Below are positions 55,626-64,000 of a stretch of DNA of 64,000 nt, one piece after another (the stretch's first letter is position 1; the number at the start of each line of letters is the position of its first letter). Source of the stretch: UBA6244 sp963676875 (GTDB taxonomy: Bacteria; Bacteroidota; Bacteroidia; Bacteroidales; F082); the NCBI GenBank assembly GCA_963676875.1, contig OY781436.1, positions 3,162,001-3,226,000 on the forward strand, written 5' to 3'. Made by a program: the position numbers and the translations under genes. The notes under the pieces are model-generated. The model was not told the DNA's origin and searched no databases. It saw only the letters and a list, made by a program, of their open reading frames with translations.

Positions 55626-56174
55626 CTAAAACCACAGCCAACCACCCTTTTTCATCTGTTTCAGTTTTTTTCTGAGGTCTTTGGAATGGAGGTTTATCCC
55701 AATGATTTTTCCCTCGCCATTCACCAGCACACTCGATGGAATCGACCTGATGTGATAAGCTACAGCGGCCTCACCCTTCCAACCTTGCATATCTCCCACA
55801 TTCATCAAAGCGCCGGTACCATCCTTCTCAATGCTGTTTTTCCAGGCCATCTCATTGTTGTCGAGGGATACCGAAAGAATGACAAACCCCGACGCTCCAT
55901 CTTCAAAATCAGCCTCCTTGAATTCATTATAAATTTCAAGTAACTCCGGCGATTTCTTTCGACACGGCGCGCACCACGACGCCCCGAAGCTGACCAGAAC
56001 AACCTGATTTTTCAACTGAGAAAGCACGATGGTATCCCCATGCACATCAGGCAGTTGAATGTCAGGAGCCATATTGCCAACGAGAATTCCCTCCAAGTTC
56101 ACCTTTTTCTGAGCAAACCCATTGTTTGTCAACATGGCGAACAAGACAAATATGATAGACAAAGTTTTTTTCAT
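55626..56174 (-). CDS. TlpA/ResA-like thioredoxin-fold protein
   Basis: 182 aa. Signal peptide (1-21, NGFAQ). AhpC/TSA-thioredoxin domain starts near residue 32 (VGNMAPDIQLPDVHGD). The redox motif CAPC is in SFGASWCAPCRKKSPE at about residue 71, and the cis-Pro in RSIPSSVLV near 145. Periplasmic thiol reductant, possibly for cytochrome maturation or stress. Single gene. Confidence 0.88.
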   Translation of the reverse strand: MKKTLSIIFVLFAMLTNNGFAQKKVNLEGILVGNMAPDIQLPDVHGDTIVLSQLKNQVVLVSFGASWCAPCRKKSPELLEIYNEFKEADFEDGASGFVILSVSLDNNEMAWKNSIEKDGTGALMNVGDMQGWKGEAAVAYHIRSIPSSVLVNGEGKIIGINLHSKDLRKKLKQMKKGGWLWF

Positions 56175-56542
56175 GTTAAATCAATCTCAAATGGCTGCTG
56201 ACCATTGCATTTGATCAGAAAGGTTTGGTAATCAAAATCCACATAATTTTTCAAAATTACGCAAATTTTCAGCACTTAATTCATGACGTAATTTTTCATG
56301 GGGATCATTTTTGCATTTTCCATTCTTGTTGAAAAATCAATCCAACAGATACTTCCTGATGGATGGCCAATTGTCTCGGGTAATATTCTCTGAAACTGAG
56401 GGTTGAATAAAAATGAAGTCCGAAAATAATTTCCAACTGCAAGTTGACGTGGTAGTTGATTTGCAGGGCAGAAGGTGTATAATAGCTTACTCCAAACATT
56501 ATTAAAGAATTGATGTGCGTGTTGGGGACAACGTAGTCAAAA
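56175..56542. other. degraded intergenic region
   Basis: Part of a gap of about 1 kb. On the minus strand 56305-56499 an open stretch with alternating aromatic/hydrophobic residues (INYHVNLQLEIIFGLHFYS) recalls an outer-membrane strand repeat and may be a porin relic; this is weak. Confidence 0.3.
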
Positions 56543-56565
56543 AAACAGCTCTAAATGAGCTGTTT
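56543..56565 (-). terminator. rho-independent terminator
   Basis: AAACAGCTC, loop TAAAT, GAGCTGTTT; on the minus strand followed by a T-run (the A-run 56539-56545 on plus). It lies 44 bases after the stop of the FISUMP-like fragment. Confidence 0.6.
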
Positions 56566-56608
56566 AAAACTCGAGTTTAAAGCTGGTTTTACCTTTTGCT
56601 GAGATGAA

Positions 56609-56752
56609 TTAATCTTTCAGAAAACGAACCGAAAGCCCGTTTTCATTTCCACCGTAGTAAATATAAATATTGTTCATTCGTGCTCCGGCACCCCATATAT
56701 CCATTATTGGTTGAGAGTGGATTGGTTTATTCTTAAGTACTCCATCGGCCAC
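56609..56752 (-). pseudogene. C-terminal fragment of a FISUMP-like domain protein
   Basis: A 47-codon open stretch ends in NGLSVRFLKD and a stop. The (G)(F/L)SVRxLK(D) ending is characteristic of the major paralogous domain found in many Bacteroidota/Fibrobacter surface proteins. It is preceded by a stop, has no start context and no upstream body, and a terminator follows. Probably the tail of a deleted gene. Confidence 0.4.
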
Positions 56753-57187
56753 TCATGTCACTAGGATAAACGAACTCACCACCATCGTTCCTGTAGGGTT
56801 AATTCTACTCTATTGCAATAAAATTTTTAATCAAATTCTGTGTTCTGACAATTATCTTGACAGAATCATGTCCTTTACTAAATAATTTAAGTCAAATTAA
56901 TGAATAACAACATTGTTTTACCGTCCGAATTTGTTCTTTTTTACTTTTTTGTACTCATGCCTGTCGCTTCAATCTCAACGTTTTGAGTAGGGTTGCTTAA
57001 ATGAACTATACCCATTGCTGATATTCAACCGAATTTGTATATACCGAAGAGGAGCTTTTATTAAACTGAAAAAGGCATCATAACGAGCTCTTACTTTCTT
57101 CATGCAGCATGCATGATATGTTCGATTTCGCTAATGACGCCTTTATCAGTTACTCAAATTGGTATGGATTACCGAAATCCAACAATT
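56753..57187. other. gap without recognised gene
   Basis: AT-rich, no open frame with family features. Nothing else seen. Confidence 0.4.
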
Positions 57188-59794
57188 TTATTTTGTGAGA
57201 ATTAATTTTTTCGTGATACTTTCTTTGCCTGCATTCAGTCTGAAAACATACATGCCTTCGGTAAGATTTGTCAGGTTGATGTTGTAATTACTGATGGTAC
57301 GTTTTAGTCCCAAGTTTTCCTTTTTAACCACTTTGCCCGTCAAATCATAAATCTCAAGACTAACATTTTCATCTTGTTTCAATTGGAGATTTACTTTCAG
57401 ATGGTCTGTGGTTGGATTGGGGTAAACACTCAAGCCATTTTCCGCAATGACGTCAGAAAATCCTGAAGGGTTTGATGCAGGTAAAGGAATCATTTCTCCA
57501 CCGGCGGAGCCTGCAACAAATATTTCAAAACCTGCTCCATCATTATTTTGGCTTGGGTTAAGAAAACCGGAAGCCACAGCGGTAATGGCTGCACCTTGAA
57601 GTCCCAAAGTTTGCAATGGCACATCAAATGTGGCAACAGTATTGTTTCCTGTTTCGTCTCTTACCTCAATCACATAATCCATGGTGGTTAATTCCAGGTA
57701 ATCCGAAAAATTAGAATAGGCCAGATTGTTAATGAGCTCACCGGCGCCTACTCCGGTTTCGTATATGTCAATCACAGGAGCGTCTGTAGATCCATGATGA
57801 ATCACCATGTCGGTTTTGACGCCCATTGTGGCGTCTTCACGACCTGCGGGGTAAACGGCAATGTCGAAAGGCTGAAAGGGTTGATATCCGCTGGAAATCA
57901 ATCCATCTGCAACAAGGATGTAGGTTTCTCCTTCAGCCAAAGTATAATTTTGCGACCAGATGGGATTTTCAGGTCCGGTGCTGTTTGAGGGCTGTATGGC
58001 AATGGTAAACGCTTCACCGGCAGGAGCATCCACAAATGGAGAGGCGGTGCGGAATTTGAAGTCATCCAACAAAAGCTGGTCGTTTAGCCATACATCAACT
58101 ACACTTGCCGCAGCATCGGCTGAGTTGTGAATTACCTGAACGCGCGCTGTTTGGGTCATTGCGTTGGCGTTAAATCGGATGTTGTCAATAAGAACGGAAT
58201 CGTTTTGACCACTCCATGTTTCACCAAAAACGCCAATAACATAGTTGGTGATTGCAATGCGCTGAACACCACTGGGAATGTTGTACGAAAGGGATTCCCA
58301 CTGCGGCGTGTCGTTAAATTCAAGATACGAAAATGAACTGTCGCCCACGTCAACGATGGTAACAGAACCTCCGATTGTTTGCCACATATCCAATTGCAGT
58401 GTACCACCTTGTTGGAAATCGCCATAAACATACATGGTTTGGTTGTCGTTAAATGCATCATGTTTGGCAGTGGCAACATACATTCCTGAGCCATTAGCGG
58501 ATTCTGTAATTTGCCATGAATTCATATTGTCACCTTCGAATCTCCAGTTGAATTTATTTAAATCACCGGTTTCAAAATCTTCAGTTTCACCGTCCAGTGC
58601 CGACATAATGGGAAGATCAATCAAGCTGCCACCTTCGGGACCGCATACCAAAAGTTTGAAAGGAGCGCCATCACTATTAACTGATGGATTCATGAAACCA
58701 GAGGCAACTACTGTAATGGCAGCTCCTCCCAATTCTAAACCAGCCAGTGGAGTATAGTATTTGGCCACTTCTACGCTGCCGGTTTCATCCAGAACAGCAA
58801 GCTGATAATCGTTAACGTCAACTTCCAAATACCCATCGTATCCACCGTATGCAAGGTCGTCAACCAGCAAGCCTGCACCAACACCGGTTTCTACTACATC
58901 AACGATGGGGGCATCGGTAGCGCCGTGATGCACCAAGATATCCACTTTCGAATTGTCTGAGGCCGCTTGTCTGGCTTGTGGAAATACTGCTATATCAAAG
59001 GGTACATAAGGGTCGTAGCCCGATGAGTCACCAACCAGTCCTTCAGCAATCAGGATGTATTTTTCACCTATTTCAAGGTTGTAGGTATTTGACCACAAGG
59101 CATCATCTTGTGGGGTGCTATTGGAGCCTTTTACGGATATGACTACATCTTGCCCGGCAGGAAAATCGATGAACGGAGTGGCAGTTCGATAGGCTAAATT
59201 GTCCAGAATCAATTCATTGCCCAGGTAAATGTCGACTACACCTGCCAATACATCCGAAGAATTGTGGATTAATTGTACAACAGCAGAGTGTTCGTAAGGC
59301 TGGTTGGGGAAAGCAATATTGTCAATAAACAAGGAATCACGCATGGTGAAATCTTCTCCAAAATAACCTACGTTATAGCTTCCAAAACGTATTTTATATG
59401 TTCCGGCAGGTACATCATATGTTTCCTGTCGTAAATCAGTTCCTGCAATCCAGCCGGGTGAAGTCATAGAAATTACATTCTCTATTTCAAAGATAAAAAC
59501 GTTATCTTCAGTTTGTTGGATGTCAAAAGTTATTTGTCCCGGTTCGGTGAAAGACCGTTGTACAGTCATATAAACGTAGTCGTTGAAGGCAATGGCGTTG
59601 GGAGAAGCAGAATATGTTCCATCGCCAAAGCTCACTTCTTCAATTTGCCATGAATTGGGAGTTCCTTCAAATTGCCAGTTTAGTTTTGAGAAGTCACCGT
59701 TTTCAAAATCTTCGACTACTGTTTGAGCCGAGATGGAGATGCCTGTCATCATCATCAGAATGATGGATAGCTGTTTTAGGTTTAATACTTTCAT
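57188..59794 (-). CDS. duplicated DUF4397 protein with T9SS type A sorting domain
   Basis: 868 aa. Signal peptide (1-23, SISAQ). Two copies of the same two-domain unit: a jelly-roll type domain (about 28-165 and 400-545, both with VED/TED-FE-(N/T)-GD, (F/S)-W-QI) and a DUF4397 pair (about 170-390 and 550-775; VIHNSADAAASVVDVWLNDQ, VIHHGSTDAPVIDIYETGVG). The C-terminal T9SS domain (about 785-868, GLSVYPNPTTDHL) ends in SITKKLILTK. Exported to the surface; DUF4397 function is unknown. Confidence 0.84.
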   Translation of the reverse strand: MKVLNLKQLSIILMMMTGISISAQTVVEDFENGDFSKLNWQFEGTPNSWQIEEVSFGDGTYSASPNAIAFNDYVYMTVQRSFTEPGQITFDIQQTEDNVFIFEIENVISMTSPGWIAGTDLRQETYDVPAGTYKIRFGSYNVGYFGEDFTMRDSLFIDNIAFPNQPYEHSAVVQLIHNSSDVLAGVVDIYLGNELILDNLAYRTATPFIDFPAGQDVVISVKGSNSTPQDDALWSNTYNLEIGEKYILIAEGLVGDSSGYDPYVPFDIAVFPQARQAASDNSKVDILVHHGATDAPIVDVVETGVGAGLLVDDLAYGGYDGYLEVDVNDYQLAVLDETGSVEVAKYYTPLAGLELGGAAITVVASGFMNPSVNSDGAPFKLLVCGPEGGSLIDLPIMSALDGETEDFETGDLNKFNWRFEGDNMNSWQITESANGSGMYVATAKHDAFNDNQTMYVYGDFQQGGTLQLDMWQTIGGSVTIVDVGDSSFSYLEFNDTPQWESLSYNIPSGVQRIAITNYVIGVFGETWSGQNDSVLIDNIRFNANAMTQTARVQVIHNSADAAASVVDVWLNDQLLLDDFKFRTASPFVDAPAGEAFTIAIQPSNSTGPENPIWSQNYTLAEGETYILVADGLISSGYQPFQPFDIAVYPAGREDATMGVKTDMVIHHGSTDAPVIDIYETGVGAGELINNLAYSNFSDYLELTTMDYVIEVRDETGNNTVATFDVPLQTLGLQGAAITAVASGFLNPSQNNDGAGFEIFVAGSAGGEMIPLPASNPSGFSDVIAENGLSVYPNPTTDHLKVNLQLKQDENVSLEIYDLTGKVVKKENLGLKRTISNYNINLTNLTEGMYVFRLNAGKESITKKLILTK

Positions 59795-60351
59795 TTCTTT
59801 AAGTTTTAAGTTCGTAGTTGGTTTACAATCACTCCTGTATCATCAACGATAGATGGTAAGCTACTGTCGTAACTTGCTGTGATTCCATTTTTTTTTGGAC
59901 ACTCCGTAAAGTGAATATCTGACATAGAGTTGATGATTAGAAATGAGGTTTAATTATCAGATGGCAAATATATGTAAAAAAATATTAATGACTAATAATA
60001 AGAATACAAAAGTTAGACGTTAATTTTATTAAAATCATTTAAACGACATATTATCAAGCATATAGTATATATTAATTAGTTGTAAATAGTCACTATATGT
60101 GATATATTGTATGAATATTGGAATTGCCATATTTGGAGAAATATTGAAGTAAATGATGTAAATACAGGTGTTTATGGCGAACACTATTGAATTCTTTCGT
60201 CTTTCGCTTGTTTAAATTTCATTAGAAAATTCGGGTCTTTCATATAAAAATCTGCAAAATGACGAATACAAAGTAATTATAAAATAGACAATATTGGCAA
60301 ATTATGTTAGTTAGTCTTCTCAGCCTGAATAATTCAGACTAAAACAATAAG
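59795..60351. other. AT-rich gap
   Basis: Start of a 784-base gap to the small lipoprotein gene; it contains one distant minus-strand TATATTTG (59965-59972), possibly the promoter of the DUF4397 gene, and no coding frames of note. Confidence 0.4.
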
Positions 60352-60471
60352 CTTATGCCAACTATTAATTGAAGTTAGCATTACTCTGTTTATGTATAAT
60401 GCCGATATGGAATTGAAGAGGTTCAGGACTGAAGCGAACTTAACGCTCATTTCAATTCAGAATCGGTATTA
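60352..60471 (-). repeat. MITE-like dispersed element, copy 2 (inverted)
   Basis: Reverse complement of the 44196-44316 element: about 90% identical with one base fewer. TAATACCGAT and TAATGCCGAT ends preserved. Confidence 0.75.
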
Positions 60472-60578
60472 GTGAAGGAATGGGGTGCTTTCTTTTCAAG
60501 CTAGACCATACCGATCAGTATTGGTAGACGTAGATTAACGGCCATTTGACTCTCAGCTGTTTATTACATTTGGGTACT

Positions 60579-60869
60579 TTAACTGATTTCTTCAACTTCA
60601 ATATAATCAGGTTCTAAATCAATTGGGTATCCATCAATCTGATGCCCGACAACAGTTACGTTTTGATTGATAAAGTCATCTAAGTTTACCGAGCAGCTTC
60701 TCAATGCATATCCGGATATGGTATGTGTTTCATATTGATAAGTTGTGAATCCTTGTTTTTGTATTGTTCCGGTAATTTCAACATGATTTGAATTGTTATG
60801 ATCTTTACTACATGACGCAGCCGATAGGCAAATGGTTATTATGATAGAGCGAGATTTGAGTAGTTTCAT
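60579..60869 (-). CDS. small lipoprotein of unknown function
   Basis: 96 aa with a lipobox (LSAASC, Cys near 20). The mature part of about 75 residues is beta-rich (VEITGTIQKQGFTTYQYETH) and ends in an acidic tail; it could be an OB-like small domain. No named family recognised. It lies between the MITE-like copy and the IS-disrupted gene. Confidence 0.65.
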   Translation of the reverse strand: MKLLKSRSIIITICLSAASCSKDHNNSNHVEITGTIQKQGFTTYQYETHTISGYALRSCSVNLDDFINQNVTVVGHQIDGYPIDLEPDYIEVEEIS

Positions 60870-60946
60870 CTTTTATTGATTTTTTTTCAACGAATCTGGT
60901 TACTTCAAATTGTGGCTAAATGATAGTCTGTGCCGACAGTTTGTTT

Positions 60947-61182
60947 CTATTCATCAGATAGTTTGAAACTGTGAATGGAAATGTCAATAAGAACCGGACG
61001 TTTTAATGTTTTTCCCTTACGGCTTCGCGGCGTTACAAATCTTGAGGATGGATAAATTAGGTCTTGCCTTTTTTTATGTTCAACCACTACATGAGCGGCT
61101 TTTGCAAGTTTGCTGATAATTTCTGCCGTGTAATTGTGTTGAATCAATAACCCTGTGGTTGTATCAAAGCAAAATTCCTGAA
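60947..61182 (-). pseudogene. 3' part of a gene split by the IS element
   Basis: About 78 codons (QEFCFDTTTGLLIQHNYTAE.. to FKLSDE) ending in a stop. They continue the frame of the 5' part at 63359-63839 once the IS and one target copy are removed (FPTHNKV joins QEF). The family is a conserved Bacteroidota protein of about 240 aa of unknown function (pattern EHK, FPSSR-VTPR-like YPSSRFVTPR, IDI). Confidence 0.75.
61179..61182. repeat. target-site duplication, left
   Basis: TGAA next to the IS end; the same bases occur at 63359-63362. The next base C is shared, so a five-base TGAAC is an alternative reading. Confidence 0.6.
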
Positions 61183-61194
61183 CCCATTTTGCAG

Positions 61195-63165
61195 CTAACC
61201 TGACAAAGATATTTGCATATCAGTAGATTGGCAATTTTCGAGTTCAGATTTGTGTACTACAGATTTTTTCTTTGTAAAGGGGGCGTATTTAAATTTGAGG
61301 GCATCATAAAGTTTTCTCACATGCTGGTTTGGCTCTGAGCAGCGGCGGATCATAATGACTTCGTCGTGGGTGTTCTGAGCGAGGGTTGTGATAGCCTTTT
61401 GTGTATTCATCGTACGAACGATCTCTTTCCATCCACTATGAATACCTTCTTGTTTTAATTGGTGACGCACCGTATTTACGATCCAATATGCCAGCAGTCC
61501 CAGGTGCAGGTGAGCCATGGTGCTTTCGTCTTTTTGATGGTAGATGGGGCGTAAATCCAGGTCTGTTTTCAGAACCCGGAACGTGGCTTCTATTTCTCTG
61601 ATGGTGTTGTAAAATTGCCATACCGCATTCTCTGAATTGGCTTCTAATGATGTACGCAGAAAATACACGCCACTTCGGGCATTTATGTCAACACCTTCTT
61701 TAACAGCCCATTTTATGGATGTTACTATCTTCTTCTTTTCTTCTGTCGCAATGTTTGCTCTCTTTTTTCTCTTGGGGAGATCATCTTCTTTTACTTGAAT
61801 ATCGATGTCAAAATATCGTTGAATGGAAGGGTATTTCTGCTTTAACCTGCCAATACGTTCATGCACTTTGTCTTGCTGTTTTACACCTCCTTTCTTGGTC
61901 AAACTGTCGGCTATTTTCTGTAACCCGGATTCAAATCGTGAGCGAAACTGCTCGTTCATGGAACGTTCTTTCAACTCCTTGGAGTGGCTCTCTACTTTGA
62001 GGTAGTAATCTGTGTTTCGATCTGATTTGACACGGCAAAGGTCTATTTTTTGTTTTTTATTGTCTGTGATGGTAATCGTTGTTGCACCGGCCTCAATGTT
62101 ATAGTTTTTTAAACTCGAACGACTGACACACAAATAATCATAGCCCTTGTCTTTGATCATTTTCAGATTGGCATCGGTGGCAATACCGGCATCAATTACT
62201 ACAAGCGCTTTTTTTGTAGAAGAAGATGTTTTAATCCGAAGTTCGTTAATCATCCCTTCCAGCGTTTTAGAATCAGCAATGTTTCCTTCTAAAATGGAAG
62301 AGTATTTGATAAAGCCTTCCGGATTGACTACCAAGGCCAACACAACTATTTTTGCATCGTTGCGTTTTTCTTTGCTCCGTCCATATTTGGCCAATTTACT
62401 TCCTTGTTTGCGGCCTTCAAAATAGGTGTTGGTAAGGTCGTAAAGCATGATCTTATCCTGAATATCGAACAACTCGTTGGTACGAACAGACAGATGTTGT
62501 TCCAATGCTTGTTTCTCTGAATACAGTTTTTTTGAAATATTGTACAGCCGGTCTTTTGTAATCTTTTCGATATCATAACCTGTAACCTCACATACTGAGG
62601 AGTTCTGCTGTATCCAACGGGAAGTTTCCAGCTCTGAAGCCGGATATATGGCACGACTGATGATATGGCTTTGAGCCAGTTTTATCTCATCCTGACTCCA
62701 GCCCTGACCTTCCAAAAAGGGGGCAATTTGTAATTGACTCATGGCCTGATAGGACAACCATTCGGCACCAACTTCCCGGACGTCTTTGTTTTTGATACTG
62801 TTGATGTCTATGGTTTGTAGGTCTTTGCCGTCTTTAGGCGCTTTCTTTTGCTGTCTTTCCAACAAGACATCAATACGTTTCTCGGCAACCATTCGGTTGT
62901 AAAATTCATCCACATACCGGATCACCGTTGCATCATCTGTGAAGGGAAGCTCGAATAATGGTGTTTCAGGATGGGAAACTTTTTGTGTAAGTATTTTCTG
63001 GATAAGATTTAATTGGTCGGTGGATAATTCATCAAGATAACCGGCATTCAAAATCGTCCGGTGGCATACCCTATCATTAGTATTACGGTAGCTTTCCACT
63101 AATCGGTAATAGCCCGAATAACGGTCTGTCTTAGGATTGGTACGCATGGATACTTTGAAATACAT
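61195..63165 (-). CDS. IS1634 family transposase
   Basis: 656-aa DDE transposase of the IS4-like IS1634 group. The N-terminal region begins YFKVSMRTNPKTDRYSGYYRLV; the first Asp is in IMLYDLTNTYFEG or nearby NIADSKTLEG, the second in VVIDAGIATDANL, and the Glu region REIEATFRVLKTDLDLRP with YHQ. Full length without stops, so possibly active. The stop is 12 bases inside the IS end. Confidence 0.93.
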   Translation of the reverse strand: MYFKVSMRTNPKTDRYSGYYRLVESYRNTNDRVCHRTILNAGYLDELSTDQLNLIQKILTQKVSHPETPLFELPFTDDATVIRYVDEFYNRMVAEKRIDVLLERQQKKAPKDGKDLQTIDINSIKNKDVREVGAEWLSYQAMSQLQIAPFLEGQGWSQDEIKLAQSHIISRAIYPASELETSRWIQQNSSVCEVTGYDIEKITKDRLYNISKKLYSEKQALEQHLSVRTNELFDIQDKIMLYDLTNTYFEGRKQGSKLAKYGRSKEKRNDAKIVVLALVVNPEGFIKYSSILEGNIADSKTLEGMINELRIKTSSSTKKALVVIDAGIATDANLKMIKDKGYDYLCVSRSSLKNYNIEAGATTITITDNKKQKIDLCRVKSDRNTDYYLKVESHSKELKERSMNEQFRSRFESGLQKIADSLTKKGGVKQQDKVHERIGRLKQKYPSIQRYFDIDIQVKEDDLPKRKKRANIATEEKKKIVTSIKWAVKEGVDINARSGVYFLRTSLEANSENAVWQFYNTIREIEATFRVLKTDLDLRPIYHQKDESTMAHLHLGLLAYWIVNTVRHQLKQEGIHSGWKEIVRTMNTQKAITTLAQNTHDEVIMIRRCSEPNQHVRKLYDALKFKYAPFTKKKSVVHKSELENCQSTDMQISLSG

Positions 63166-63296
63166 AAATGCAAAGTAAGCATGTAATTATTTGAAAATCA
63201 ATACCCCCTTGTGTACTACAAATGAGAATTCAAAAAATCAAACATTGATTATCAACCTATTACAAAACAAACTGGGCTAAATACCCCCATTTCCAC

Positions 63297-63326
63297 CCTA
63301 AAATATCTCATTTTAGGCTGTTTTTT
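63297..63326 (+). terminator. hairpin with T-run inside the IS 5' end
   Basis: CCTAAAAT, loop ATCTC, ATTTTAGG, then CTG and six T on the plus strand. It lies in the transposase leader; it may insulate the IS from outside transcription. Confidence 0.4.
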
Positions 63327-63358
63327 CTTGGTTTTTGATGATTTGGCTGCAACTTGGG

Positions 63359-63362
63359 TGAA
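63359..63362. repeat. target-site duplication, right
   Basis: TGAA, identical to the bases at 61179-61182. Confidence 0.6.
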
Positions 63363-63839
63363 CTTTATTATGTGTAGGAAAATTGTCAGGGAATACTGCT
63401 TTAAGAAAACCTTCAGATTTTTCGGTCCACTCTATATTATTGTTCATCAACAGGTGGGGTAGTGTAAAATAATTCCAAAACGCGTAATTGGCAAAATAAG
63501 CCATATCCAAGTCGTCCCAATAAAAAAGTCTGCGTCCGTAAGGAAAATAGTCTCTCGCCTTTTTTTTTCAGAAATGATATTTCCGTTTGGGCTTTCCAGT
63601 CTTACATCATTTCCGTCAAGGATTCCAGAAACACTGCTGTCTTTTCCAATGGGTGTAATTTTGGAAAAAGGTCTGGCTATTTCCATTTTAATTTTTGCGT
63701 GTTTAAAAAATGGTCTTCGCTTTAATGTAAATGCAAGTCCTTTTACAGATACTTTGGCTTCGATAAACTTATGATTTTTCCAGAGTTCCGCACCGCCATA
63801 GGCTGTAATTGCTTTTTCAGCTGTTATGCAACGATTCAT
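63359..63839 (-). pseudogene. 5' part of the IS-disrupted gene, with homopolymer frameshift
   Basis: Starts at ATG 63839 (overlapping the upstream stop, ATGA). It reads MNRCITAEKAITAYGGAELW, then LAFTLKRRPFF and DGNDVRLESPNG. At a run of nine A (63560-63568, T on plus) the frame shifts: continuing the family sequence (DYFPYGRRLFYWDDLDMAYF, FWNYFTLPHLL) needs a tenth A. The frame then runs to FPTHNKV where the IS is inserted. Two independent lesions, so this is a pseudogene; the frameshift could be a sequencing error. Confidence 0.75.
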
Positions 63840-64000
63840 TTTTTTGCTTCTGAAAATTTGTGGATAATGAAACTTGCTAAAAATGCTTCCAATATGCTTA
63901 ACGGAATGGCGTAAGGTAAAATTCCATAAGGCAATACGCCCATGTTTCCTGTAACAAGCCACATAAAAACAAACCCAACAAACCATGCAATAAAGGTAGT
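63836..64000 (-). CDS. C-terminal part of a small membrane protein (partial)
   Basis: 54 codons to the window edge plus stop. Two hydrophobic segments (FIAWFVGFVFMWLV and YAIPLSILEAFLASFII) and a charged end (HKFSEAKK). Overlaps the start of the pseudogene (ATGA), so they formed an operon. Family not recognised; the N-terminus is outside the window. Confidence 0.55.
   Translation of the reverse strand, partial: TTFIAWFVGFVFMWLVTGNMGVLPYGILPYAIPLSILEAFLASFIIHKFSEAKK

Larger units (their letters stand above)
61183..63358 (-). mobile_element. IS1634-like insertion sequence
   Basis: About 2176 bp. Ends are imperfect terminal inverted repeats: CCCAAGTTGCAGCCAA and CCCATTTTGCAGCTAA (13 of 16 identical). 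A single intact transposase is inside, and the target is duplicated. It interrupts a conserved gene, and removing it restores the reading frame at the junction. Confidence 0.85.

Noticed and set aside
60481..60530. ATACCGAT-CAGT-ATTGGTA short palindrome as a third copy of the MITE-like element
   Set aside because: Only the CCGAT core is shared; no extended similarity to the 120-bp element.

Overview
The window comes from a member of the Bacteroidota, probably a gliding or surface-secreting marine or environmental lineage. The supports are promoters with the phylum-specific TAnnTTTG -7 box upstream of many genes, several secreted proteins ending in type IX secretion (T9SS) type A or type B sorting domains, KilA-N and DUF4143 family genes typical of the phylum, and tRNA genes without an encoded CCA. 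The order cannot be fixed from the sequence; Marinilabiliales or another Bacteroidales-like lineage is a guess.

Left part (1-10.8 kb): mostly housekeeping. rnpA and yidD overlap, followed by an S41 C-terminal processing protease, an O-antigen ligase-like membrane protein, cytidine deaminase, a ChaN-like protein, two consecutive DUF3857/transglutaminase-fold secreted proteins (the first without the catalytic Cys) and a sugar nucleotidyltransferase.

Lipid/polyketide locus in two arms (11.0-14.9 kb and 29.4-34.6 kb): arm 1 encodes a hot-dog dehydratase, a 138-aa unknown, a BtrH-like acyltransferase and an ABC-2 exporter. Arm 2 encodes a thioesterase, two active ketosynthases, two degenerate ketosynthase-like partners, an acyl carrier protein and a second dehydratase. 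The set resembles the core of aryl-polyene/flexirubin type II PKS loci. The two dehydratases carry complementary halves of the usual His/Glu active site, one in each arm, which suggests that the arms work together. No ketoreductase, aromatic starter ligase or DarA/DarB is visible here.

Accessory DNA separating the arms (15.0-29.2 kb): an AbiEi/AbiEii toxin-antitoxin pair with its own promoter, an orphan rhamnulose-1-phosphate aldolase-like gene, a 37-codon collapsed gene remnant, and three tandem mosaic T9SS type A paralogues separated by a conserved hairpin. These are followed by a 1157-aa T9SS type B (CHU_C) protein coupled to a KilA-N gene, a truncated T9SS fragment, and a DUF4143 ATPase. 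A 73-bp direct repeat flanks about 5 kb of this block.

Right part (34.9-64 kb): arfB, a KamA-family radical SAM enzyme, tRNA-Leu(TAA), tRNA-Gly(GCC), mutS, a SpoU/TrmH methyltransferase, an OmpA/TPR envelope protein, a folK-deoxynucleoside kinase operon, a glucosaminidase, sppA, a porin, an AsmA-like giant protein, small lipoproteins, a TlpA-like thioredoxin and a large duplicated DUF4397 T9SS protein. The last 8 kb are decaying: a FISUMP-like tail fragment, a dispersed 120-bp MITE-like element whose other copy lies inverted at 44.2 kb, and an IS1634-like element inserted in a gene that also carries a homopolymer frameshift.
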